The position numbers and the translations under genes are program-made. Shown here in pieces: positions 37,361 through 44,063 of a stretch of DNA of 64,000 nucleotides. The notes below the pieces were generated by a model, which searched no databases, had not been told where the DNA came from, and worked only from the letters and a program-made list of their open reading frames with translations. Position 1 is the stretch's first letter. Every line of letters begins with the position of its first letter. Source of the DNA: Ruminiclostridium herbifermentans (GTDB taxonomy: Bacteria > Bacillota > Clostridia > Acetivibrionales > DSM-1351); the NCBI RefSeq assembly GCF_005473905.2, contig NZ_CP061336.1:4704501-4768500 (forward strand), written 5' to 3'.

Positions 37361-37401
37361 TGGTACAAAACAATAGTACCATATATAAGCATGTACATCA
37401 A
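37361..37401 (-). promoter_or_regulatory. AAA/subtilase promoter with overlapping inverted-repeat operator
   Basis: On the minus strand TTGATG (37401-37396), 17 bases, TACTAT (37378-37373). A perfect inverted repeat TGGTAC-N9-GTACCA (37361-37366 and 37376-37381) overlaps the -10 and the expected start point. That is the geometry of a repressor operator. Confidence 0.7.
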
Positions 37402-37448
37402 CATTATTCTCATTATATTATTGTACAATGAAAAATGAGAAAAATTTA

Positions 37449-37473
37449 GCCTCAAGGTTTTATCCTTGAAGGC
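37449..37473 (-). terminator. Terminator insulating the AAA/subtilase operon
   Basis: GCCTTCAAGG and CCTTGAGGC pair around a 6-base loop; on the minus strand TAAATTTTT follows. It is a second stop for prophage late transcription. Confidence 0.65.
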
Positions 37474-37517
37474 ATTAGTTAACTATCTATTTACAGCAAC
37501 TTCTATAGAAGGTAAAT

Positions 37518-37543
37518 AAAAGCCTCTAAAAGGAGGCTTTTAT
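37518..37543 (-). terminator. Terminator of methylase / prophage late operon
   Basis: AAAAGCCTCC and GAGGCTTTT stem with a short TTTTA loop and a T-rich 3' side, just after the methylase stop. Confidence 0.8.
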
Positions 37544-38299
37544 TTAATAATTCCTAACAATCAACTCCCCATACTTTTTATCCTTATCAGCATATCTAGA
37601 TGTAAGGTTATTATTTCTTTCAACCGCCTCAATATGAAAATTCTCATAACGCTCCCATATATAATCACAATTATTATATGACAATATGAATTTCCCTTTT
37701 ATCCCTGTAAGTATTTTATAAAGGCGTTCATGATCATCTTGTGAAAACTGAGCTTGATAATATTTCTCTGTACCATAATATGGCGGGTCAAGATAAAACA
37801 AGGTATACGGATTATCGTAAACCTTTATCAAATTTTCGAAATCTTTATTTTCAATAACTACTTTTGAAAGCCTCTCCTGAATAGCTGATAGATATTGAAC
37901 TGTTACCGATATGTCCCTTTTAACACAACCATATGTACGAGTATTACAGCCATAAGAAGTTTTAATTATCATAAAGAATCTTGCAGCTCGTTGTATGTCA
38001 GTCATACCTTTTGTATTATACTGTGCTTTAAAGTCCTCGAAAAGCTCCCTAGAATTCAGCATAAATGATAATTCTCTCTGCAGTTCCTTACAGTGATACT
38101 TAATGCACCGATAAAGGTTAACTAGGTCACTATTATAGTCATTATAAATTTCCATTTCAGCATGTTTGTCCTTATATAACAGTACCCATGCAGCTCCCCC
38201 AAATACTTCTATATATCTATCAAACTTTTCTGGAAATCTGCTTACTATTTCCTTCCTTAATAATTTCTTACCACCAATCCAACCTATAAAACTGTTCAT
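37544..38299 (-). CDS. DNA adenine methylase (D12/Dam-like)
   Basis: About 251-residue class-D12 N6-adenine methyltransferase. The SAM-binding region at the N-terminus reads FIGWIGGKKLLRKEI, with EVFGGAAWVLL. The catalytic DPPY motif is FYLDPPYYGTEKYYQ near residue 170. It uses S-adenosylmethionine to methylate adenine, and no cognate restriction gene is adjacent. The start is the fifth codon (ATG), 5 bases after GGAGG; the upstream in-frame TTG overlaps the Shine-Dalgarno. As the last gene before the late terminators it could protect phage DNA or alter host expression. Confidence 0.9.
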   Translation of the reverse strand: MNSFIGWIGGKKLLRKEIVSRFPEKFDRYIEVFGGAAWVLLYKDKHAEMEIYNDYNSDLVNLYRCIKYHCKELQRELSFMLNSRELFEDFKAQYNTKGMTDIQRAARFFMIIKTSYGCNTRTYGCVKRDISVTVQYLSAIQERLSKVVIENKDFENLIKVYDNPYTLFYLDPPYYGTEKYYQAQFSQDDHERLYKILTGIKGKFILSYNNCDYIWERYENFHIEAVERNNNLTSRYADKDKKYGELIVRNY

Positions 38300-38355
38300 A
38301 ATATCCTCCAAAAAATAATAAGAACAGATAATGTACTGTTCTTAAAAGTATTTTA

Positions 38356-38580
38356 TTATTTAACCATTTCACCATAATTGCTGACTTTAAATGATGCAGA
38401 CAGAATATTTTCAAGCTTGAAAACCCTAATTTTGCTTCTTAAGTAACAAAATGCTCGAATATTACTGTCACTTATATCAAGTACCTTTATATTTCTTTCT
38501 GTTATTTCATTATCTTTTAAATACATAATCCGAATGATTCTGTTGCGCTCAAGTGATGCTTTAAGAAAATAATTTATCAT
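38356..38580 (-). CDS. Small WYL-like domain protein
   Basis: About 74 residues. The middle part (IRIMYLKDNEITERNIKVLDI...FCYLRSKIRVFKLENILSA) looks like one WYL/Sm-like beta unit: a chemical-ligand or nucleic-acid sensing fold found in regulators, here without an attached HTH. The start is placed at the ATG 6 bases after AGGTG, three codons inside the GTG frame. The function is unknown. It lies between the methylase and the lysis genes. Confidence 0.55.
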   Translation of the reverse strand: MINYFLKASLERNRIIRIMYLKDNEITERNIKVLDISDSNIRAFCYLRSKIRVFKLENILSASFKVSNYGEMVK

Positions 38581-38639
38581 AACAATCACCTAATATAATT
38601 TTATATCGAACATATGTTCGTGTCAATGATAAAAAATAT

Positions 38640-38668
38640 ATCTCTCAGGGAGAATCCCCCGAGAGATT
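38640..38668 (-). terminator. Terminator after lysis module
   Basis: ATCTCTCGGGGGA / TCTCCCTGAGAGAT stem; the loop region is GGATTCTCC-like. It lies 10 bases past the small membrane protein stop on the minus strand. Confidence 0.75.
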
Positions 38669-38678
38669 TTAATTGTTA

Positions 38679-39020
38679 TTATTTTGATACTTTATCTGTT
38701 ATACTGTCGTTTAATTTTCCATCATCCAAATAATCTTTTACATCGACAAACCAATCCTGCAGCTTTTCTTTTAAGGTTTCCTCCGTTATAAATATTTGTA
38801 ACCATTTAGGAATTAGCAAATATAATTCCTTAATAACAAAACTAAACCTCTCCTGCCCTCTCTTTGAGCCTATAATTTCTTTTTCAGCTTTTAGAATAAA
38901 CTTATAGCCAAGCTTTCTGAGTTTGTTCCACCGCTTGTTTAAAACAAGATAAAACACATAAAAAAATACTGCCAAGCAAAGCAGTATAGTTGTTAAGTTA
39001 CTTATTATAAATTCTTTCAT
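38679..39020 (-). CDS. Small phage membrane protein of the lysis module
   Basis: 113 residues with one N-terminal transmembrane helix (about residues 8-28, TTILLCLAVFFYVFYLVL), a basic stretch after it, and an amphipathic cytoplasmic part. Its start overlaps the lysin stop (TAATGA) and has GGAGG 9 bases upstream. Such proteins beside an endolysin may be accessory holins or spanin-like factors in Gram-positive phages. The role here is inferred from position. Confidence 0.6.
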   Translation of the reverse strand: MKEFIISNLTTILLCLAVFFYVFYLVLNKRWNKLRKLGYKFILKAEKEIIGSKRGQERFSFVIKELYLLIPKWLQIFITEETLKEKLQDWFVDVKDYLDDGKLNDSITDKVSK

Positions 39021-39748
39021 TATAGCTTACCTCCAATTTTTATTATTAGATCATCGAAATATGGATCGATATCCTTTTTCTTTGTCCAGTACTCCTTACT
39101 TATTCCAAACTTAGATACAAGGTTGTCCAATGCTTTATTAAAATCAACTTGACTAGAATCATCCTTCTTTATAGTGGAATTATCACCGCTATCTGATTCC
39201 GTGCCGATAACAACCTTTGTCTCATCTGCAGGTAAATCAAATTCTATCCATGGAGCTTGACCCCAATGTGTCCACGCACGTTGCGATAACTTAGTTTTTA
39301 CTACTCCATAGTCCACACCACGAGATTCAATAACCTCTCCATTTCCGATATACATACCCACATGTACCATACGGCCTTGTTTTGTCCCATACATAAAAAC
39401 TAAAGTACCTGGTATTAGTGGCATATTTACAATAGTACCTCTTCTCGCTGTACACTGATCATACAGCCCTTGAGCTGATACATCTAGCCATATCCCAGAC
39501 ATTGCTTTTCTTGCCGCCTTAATTAAACCAGAGCAGTCATAACAAATTTTACCCAGCCACTTTGCACATCTGCCCTTAGTGTAATCTCCGCCTTTCTGGA
39601 AGTAGCCATCTCCCATTGTGCTTCCGTACATTGCTTGTGCTGCTTTAAGGGTTTGTACTGTGCATACTTGCCCTATTGCACTATAAACATAACCAAGACC
39701 AATTTTGCTTTTGACCCATTCGATAATTTTTGATGCTTTCACAGTCAT
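39020..39748 (-). CDS. NlpC/P60-family peptidoglycan hydrolase (endolysin)
   Basis: About 242 residues. The catalytic Cys is in ICYDCSGLIKAA, near residue 70. The His is in MVHVGMYIGNGEVIES, and LIPGTLVFMYG is the preceding strand. It should cleave peptide stems of peptidoglycan to release virions. A linker rich in Asp and Ser (about residues 175-195) precedes a C-terminal part of about 40 residues that may bind the wall. The ATG is the fourth codon of a TTG frame, 10 bases after GGAG. It is adjacent to the holin candidate and a small membrane protein, forming a lysis cassette. Confidence 0.88.
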   Translation of the reverse strand: MTVKASKIIEWVKSKIGLGYVYSAIGQVCTVQTLKAAQAMYGSTMGDGYFQKGGDYTKGRCAKWLGKICYDCSGLIKAARKAMSGIWLDVSAQGLYDQCTARRGTIVNMPLIPGTLVFMYGTKQGRMVHVGMYIGNGEVIESRGVDYGVVKTKLSQRAWTHWGQAPWIEFDLPADETKVVIGTESDSGDNSTIKKDDSSQVDFNKALDNLVSKFGISKEYWTKKKDIDPYFDDLIIKIGGKL

Positions 39749-39763
39749 CTTTACCAATCTCCT

Positions 39764-40096
39764 TTATTTTTCTATCTTTCTAGTCTTAACTGGCAATTCT
39801 CTTAATTCTTCCATTAATTTGGTTACCGTTCCATTACCGCCTAGCGTGTGATATGCTTCATACATAGATGAAACACTCTCTAAACCGTGAATAGATATAT
39901 ATCCACGTTCCATATACACGTCATAGCACCTTATAATCTCACTTCTTAAAAGTGCCTGTGTTCCTTCCTTAAGAGCTTTATAATCACAAGTTTGTTTACG
40001 CATACGCTTTTCTAAAACTTTTAAAGCAGTTCCCAACCCTCCCATTACAAGTCCGAATAAGACTTGTACCCAATATTTAATAACAAAATCTTTCAT
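39764..40096 (-). CDS. Holin-like phage protein
   Basis: About 110 residues with one hydrophobic helix near the N-terminus (YWVQVLFGLVMGGLGTALKV), then a soluble tail ending in YEAYHTLGGNGTVTKLMEEL, a motif I associate with small holin-like proteins of clostridial phages. The start is moved to MKDFVIKYW, which has AAAGGAGAGG upstream; the ORF opens 16 codons earlier without a site. It lies 15 bases before the endolysin. Confidence 0.65.
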   Translation of the reverse strand: MKDFVIKYWVQVLFGLVMGGLGTALKVLEKRMRKQTCDYKALKEGTQALLRSEIIRCYDVYMERGYISIHGLESVSSMYEAYHTLGGNGTVTKLMEELRELPVKTRKIEK

Positions 40097-40125
40097 AAGT
40101 CCTCTCCTTTGATGTTTTTTAATAT

Positions 40126-40155
40126 AAAAAGGACTACACATCACTGAGTAGTCCC
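40126..40155 (-). terminator. Terminator between tail and lysis modules
   Basis: GGGACTAC and GTAGTCC stem with a 10-base loop, then TTTTTAT on the minus strand. Confidence 0.8.
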
Positions 40156-40171
40156 ATTTAAACTTAGTTTT

Positions 40172-40288
40172 TTATTCACTTTTTACATCTAAATCTAGTA
40201 ATACCTGTACTTTTGACCTCCATTTCTCAGGTACATCATTTATAGTTCTTAAACCGCTTTTTATTAAATCATAATAAATCTTAGCCAT
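40172..40288 (-). CDS. CD1375/XkdX-like small phage protein
   Basis: 38-residue ORF below common calling limits. The text MAKIYYDLIKSGLRTINDVP followed by EKWRSKVQVLL is the hallmark of the CD1375-type small protein found between tail-fibre and holin genes of clostridial phages. Its start overlaps the upstream stop by 8 bases (ATGGCTAA). The function is unknown. Confidence 0.85.
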   Translation of the reverse strand: MAKIYYDLIKSGLRTINDVPEKWRSKVQVLLDLDVKSE

Positions 40289-40553
40289 TTGATGAACCTC
40301 CTGCCATCATCTCTGCTAATTCAGCTAGAGCTAATTTTATTTCTGTGTTTTCTTCTTTCAGTGTTTGCAGTTCTGATTTAGGTAAATCCTCAAATACAGC
40401 AACATTAGGTGTTACCGATACATCTATACATTTTACATATTTACCTATAGGTATATCTACATCTATGTAGGGAACTCCTACTGGTTTATATAGGTTACTT
40501 CCTTGCATCTGACTAATTATCTGCCCTGTTATGTCATAAATTATTCTTGTCAA
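40281..40553 (-). CDS. Phage tail-tip associated protein, unknown function
   Basis: 90 residues starting at TTG, with GGGAGGGGG upstream. The N-terminal half is beta-like (TRIIYDITGQIISQMQG...PVGVPYIDVDIP). The C-terminal third is a coiled coil (LQTLKEENTEIKLALAELAE), as in small proteins that sit next to tail fibres. No family could be named with confidence. It lies between the tail fibre/baseplate gene and the CD1375-like gene. Confidence 0.65.
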   Translation of the reverse strand: MTRIIYDITGQIISQMQGSNLYKPVGVPYIDVDIPIGKYVKCIDVSVTPNVAVFEDLPKSELQTLKEENTEIKLALAELAEMMAGGSSNG

Positions 40554-40567
40554 AAATATCCCCCTCC

Positions 40568-42169
40568 CTATCCAATAACTATATAATTGTATGAAGCGTT
40601 TAGCCTGCCGGTATAAAATATGAAGGAATTATTATAAAATGAAATATTTGCGTGGCTTTCTGTTCTTATATAGAAACTTGACCCTTGACCTCTGAATCCT
40701 TTTGTCGTGTATGTTCTATCATAGTAAGAGTCAAAATATTTCATAACGGGTAACTCTGAATCATCTGTAACTCCAAATCCACCTTCACCCGGATAAGAGC
40801 TATTTACTTCATCCGCCCACCACAGAACAATTTTGGGTTTAAACAATAAGCCACTGACCAAGCACTGATAGTATCCACTATACTCACTAGTAGTTGATGT
40901 TACTTTACCAGTTTTCCAATGTCTTTTAGTGCTTGTACCTACTTGATTAATTCCACTTCCACTACTGAAAGTTTTACCTGAATCTACATTTTCCGCAGTT
41001 GCAGTACCGGTTACAGCTGCTATAGTCTGTAGCCCACTAAGATATTGTCCAGCCGGAATAGTCTGTACTGCTGTGCTAGGGTTATATGTAGCAGCTCCTT
41101 TACTTGGTATTGTTCCTGTTATATCTCCTGCATCTGTACTTGCTGTTTTTCCGGCTAGTAAATCTGCAGGAGTAGCATTGCCGGATGAATCACTACCCTG
41201 TAATATAAAATTTCCAGTTGTGGAGTTATATTTAAGCGAATATGTACCATTTAACCTTAGTTTTCCTGATGTTAACGCCTTTCCCTTACTATCTACTATA
41301 GCTTTTGCTCCAAGCCCATTTACATTAATAGTTGATGCTCCTGTGTTAGCTACATTTATTTTAACTACTATACCCATGCCATCCACATATGCAGTAGGAG
41401 CAGGACTTAATGTAAGAGTGTATGTATTTACACTTCCGGACGTAACACCATAACCAGGTTGTCGTACATAATCTGATAAATGCGTGGTGGCCGAGTTCTT
41501 TAAACTTTGGATATCAAAACTATTTGCATTTATTAGATTTAATAGATTGCCTGCGGTGTTTTCATCTAAAATAACTTTTAATTCTTGAATCCACGCAAGA
41601 AACTCAGCCTTTTTTTCTTGCTCAAACTTCAATAATGATGTTTGGTACTGATTAAATATTTCAGTTGTATCTACCTGTTCCACAGTTCCGTGAACTATAC
41701 CGCACAAACTACTGTTTAATCTTTGGTCTGTTATGTTTGCCTGATTTATAGCTGTATCACCGTTATTTATAAGAATATCAGCTATTACAAGTTCGTATAC
41801 ATCTGAATTTCTTATTATTTCTGGAGTCGTAGGCATACTGGCCGGAGTACCTTTTTTTACTTCTAAAACAATCTGCCTATTTAAATAATCTAGCTTTAAT
41901 ACTATTCTGTCTATTCTCTTTAACACTCCGTCTGATACATCAATTGTAAGGTTTAATTCTGCTGTGTTCTCATAATAGTACCCATTTATCCATGCCTTAC
42001 CTGGTGCAACTTTAATATTCATTCCTGTAGCAGCTGACACAATTAAATTTGTACTTGGATTCGGGTATACACCATTGCCAATAAAACTACTAAAAAAATC
42101 AGCAAAGTCAGAGGCATTATATTTTCTATCTCCGTTTATGCTGTTAAAAAAACTACTCTTTTGTGTCAA
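40568..42169 (-). CDS. Phage baseplate upper/tail-fibre protein
   Basis: 533 residues starting at TTG, 7 bases after GGAGG. The N-terminal 160 residues (FFNSINGDRKYNASDFADFF, GKAWINGYYYEN, RIDRIVLKLDYLNRQIVL) match the conserved attachment domain of siphophage baseplate/tail-fibre proteins. A short coiled coil (KFEQEKKAEFLAWIQEL) follows. Gly/Thr/Ser-rich shaft repeats (TASTDAGDITGTIPSKGAAT and similar) lead to an aromatic C-terminal head that probably binds the host receptor. It is the likely host-range determinant. Confidence 0.83.
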   Translation of the reverse strand: MTQKSSFFNSINGDRKYNASDFADFFSSFIGNGVYPNPSTNLIVSAATGMNIKVAPGKAWINGYYYENTAELNLTIDVSDGVLKRIDRIVLKLDYLNRQIVLEVKKGTPASMPTTPEIIRNSDVYELVIADILINNGDTAINQANITDQRLNSSLCGIVHGTVEQVDTTEIFNQYQTSLLKFEQEKKAEFLAWIQELKVILDENTAGNLLNLINANSFDIQSLKNSATTHLSDYVRQPGYGVTSGSVNTYTLTLSPAPTAYVDGMGIVVKINVANTGASTINVNGLGAKAIVDSKGKALTSGKLRLNGTYSLKYNSTTGNFILQGSDSSGNATPADLLAGKTASTDAGDITGTIPSKGAATYNPSTAVQTIPAGQYLSGLQTIAAVTGTATAENVDSGKTFSSGSGINQVGTSTKRHWKTGKVTSTTSEYSGYYQCLVSGLLFKPKIVLWWADEVNSSYPGEGGFGVTDDSELPVMKYFDSYYDRTYTTKGFRGQGSSFYIRTESHANISFYNNSFIFYTGRLNASYNYIVIG

Positions 42170-42171
42170 TT

Positions 42172-43206
42172 CTATTCCTCCTTTAATACGTCCTTAAGCT
42201 CAGGCAGTGGACTCCCAAAAGTAGGTGTTATTGTTAATATACCGTTCTCGTATACCTCCTCTATTTCTGTAATTCGGACATCAATTTTTTTATTCCATTT
42301 TCGATTTCTGCATGTAACCACATCTCCAAGGTCAAAATCTTTTTTATAAACCAGATTTGATTGCAAATTAACATTACTTTCAAACACTTCACTCTTTGCA
42401 GCTCCTGTTAATGCTTCTATTCCTCTTTGTCTTAATAAGAATTTATATTGCTCATCAGTAAGGTTCTCTTTCTTTAAGTCTTTAGCATCAACAAAGATTT
42501 CTCTTCTAGTCAGTCCATTAGCCTCTCCAACCATTACAAGTATCCTATCAGTATCTTCACCCTCTCCACCAACAAGTGCCACTGTCCTATAATTTTCAGT
42601 TGCAAGTGTATATTTACTATCCGTAACATTTTCAAACTCTTCTGAGAATATGGCTCTTGCGTTTACATCTTGACTTGCGCTTCTATCAATTCCTTTATAG
42701 CACTCAAAAAGTAGCTTTTTATTTAACCTATCAAACTTTACAGTATAACCAATATTACTTACCTGTGCTATTTTAGTTAATGTAACTGCTATATTTTTAT
42801 ATGTAACTTGTATATCTACTGTTTCAGTAAATCCTTTTAGTTCCCCCAGCTCCAATTTGGGTATTGGAGTCATATTGCTTACTAGTATTCTCATGGCAAG
42901 CTCTGCAGTGGTGTTTAATGTTGTTTTTGCCAATACTATGCGCCGTTCTAAAAGTGATGATAAAAACCGACCTTTAACTACTAAATTATCAGTACTTATT
43001 TCTATATTTTCAATTATTCCTGCTTCAACGGTGTTATGTCTTGCTACTATGTACTGTTCTTGAAACAAAGCGATATTTTCAGCTGTAGCCTTTAAGTGAA
43101 GTTCAAATTCTCCAGGTTGAAAATACCGTCTTCTCCACCTCAGACTGTCAAATATGTCCACTAATCCTAGTAACTCTAACTCGCTATTATATATATAAAG
43201 TTCCAT
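42172..43206 (-). CDS. Gp37-like (ReqiPepy6 type) tail-tip protein
   Basis: About 344 residues. MELYIYNSELELLGLVD, RWRRRYFQPGEFELH and the C-terminal GDVVTCRNRKWNKKIDVRI...EVYENG are typical of siphovirus Gp37-like proteins, structural components of the tail tip. The true start is 23 codons inside the open frame, 5 bases after GGGGG, and abuts the Dit-like gene. Confidence 0.83.
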   Translation of the reverse strand: MELYIYNSELELLGLVDIFDSLRWRRRYFQPGEFELHLKATAENIALFQEQYIVARHNTVEAGIIENIEISTDNLVVKGRFLSSLLERRIVLAKTTLNTTAELAMRILVSNMTPIPKLELGELKGFTETVDIQVTYKNIAVTLTKIAQVSNIGYTVKFDRLNKKLLFECYKGIDRSASQDVNARAIFSEEFENVTDSKYTLATENYRTVALVGGEGEDTDRILVMVGEANGLTRREIFVDAKDLKKENLTDEQYKFLLRQRGIEALTGAAKSEVFESNVNLQSNLVYKKDFDLGDVVTCRNRKWNKKIDVRITEIEEVYENGILTITPTFGSPLPELKDVLKEE

Positions 43207-43207
43207 G

Positions 43208-44062
43208 TTATACCCCCAAATAAGCTGGCGTATAGTATATTGACACTTCCAAATTGTCGAGATTTTGCTCTGCATTGTATCTTAAGAGATTATCTCCCGG
43301 CTCAAGCTGCAAAAACTCGCTCTCACTATCTAAGTAATTTATAAGATTACTTATTACTCCGCTTCTATTTAATTCAATTTTCTTTTTGCCATAGATAGTA
43401 CAAACAGTAATTATATCTCCAGCTTGCATAATAGTATTTATTTTTAATTCTTTTCGCTTGTATACATCAAAAATGCTCGGACTTGCAACTGTTCCAATAG
43501 CTCTAAACTCAATCACCATCCCTAGAGTTATGTTGCCACTATTTTTTACATTTACTACAAGGCTCAATTGTCTATATCCCATCTCAATTCCTTCTGGTAT
43601 TATTTCAAGTGGGAATTCAAAGCTAGGCAACCATGCAGCTATATCATTCCTAATGCTGTCTATATCTTCCCAAAATGGTCTCGGACTTAGCAAACTTAAT
43701 GTTGCTGTTTTAGGTACTGTATTATCATCTATTGTTAGAGATTCAACTAAGCAATTTATTTTTCTTTTTATGCTGTCCTGTTCAAATACAAGTATCCCTT
43801 CAGACTTTGGGATGAAAATGCCATAAAGAATATTTCTATTAGATACAAAGTCATTCTCAATCCGGAAGTCAATAACTATATTGCGCATGTCCATTGTACT
43901 TCCGGTATAGCTTGCACCATCCTGATATGTTCCTTTAGATGTATATATATTGATTTTAGGAATACTCGTTCCACCATCAAAGTTCTCTAAATAAAAAGGG
44001 TCAAAATACCCAATCTGAATACTTTGCCCTTTCGTATTTATATATGTTAATGTTTTTGGCAT
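43208..44062 (-). CDS. Distal tail (Dit-like) protein
   Basis: About 284 residues. It follows the tape measure gene, as Dit does in siphophages, and has the beta-rich pattern of the family, with a galectin-like second half (RQLSLVVNVKNSGN...GMVIEFRAIGTVASPSIFDV). The start is taken at MPKTLTYINTKG, 37 codons into the frame, with GGGGG upstream. It connects the tail tube to the adhesion device. Confidence 0.8.
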   Translation of the reverse strand: MPKTLTYINTKGQSIQIGYFDPFYLENFDGGTSIPKINIYTSKGTYQDGASYTGSTMDMRNIVIDFRIENDFVSNRNILYGIFIPKSEGILVFEQDSIKRKINCLVESLTIDDNTVPKTATLSLLSPRPFWEDIDSIRNDIAAWLPSFEFPLEIIPEGIEMGYRQLSLVVNVKNSGNITLGMVIEFRAIGTVASPSIFDVYKRKELKINTIMQAGDIITVCTIYGKKKIELNRSGVISNLINYLDSESEFLQLEPGDNLLRYNAEQNLDNLEVSIYYTPAYLGV

Positions 44063-44063
44063 G

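Noticed and set aside
37490-37512. AACTTCTATAGAAGGT as a third copy of the CTTATAGAAG element
   Set aside because: Only the small hairpin is shared; the flanking stem and CTCGTTA block are missing.
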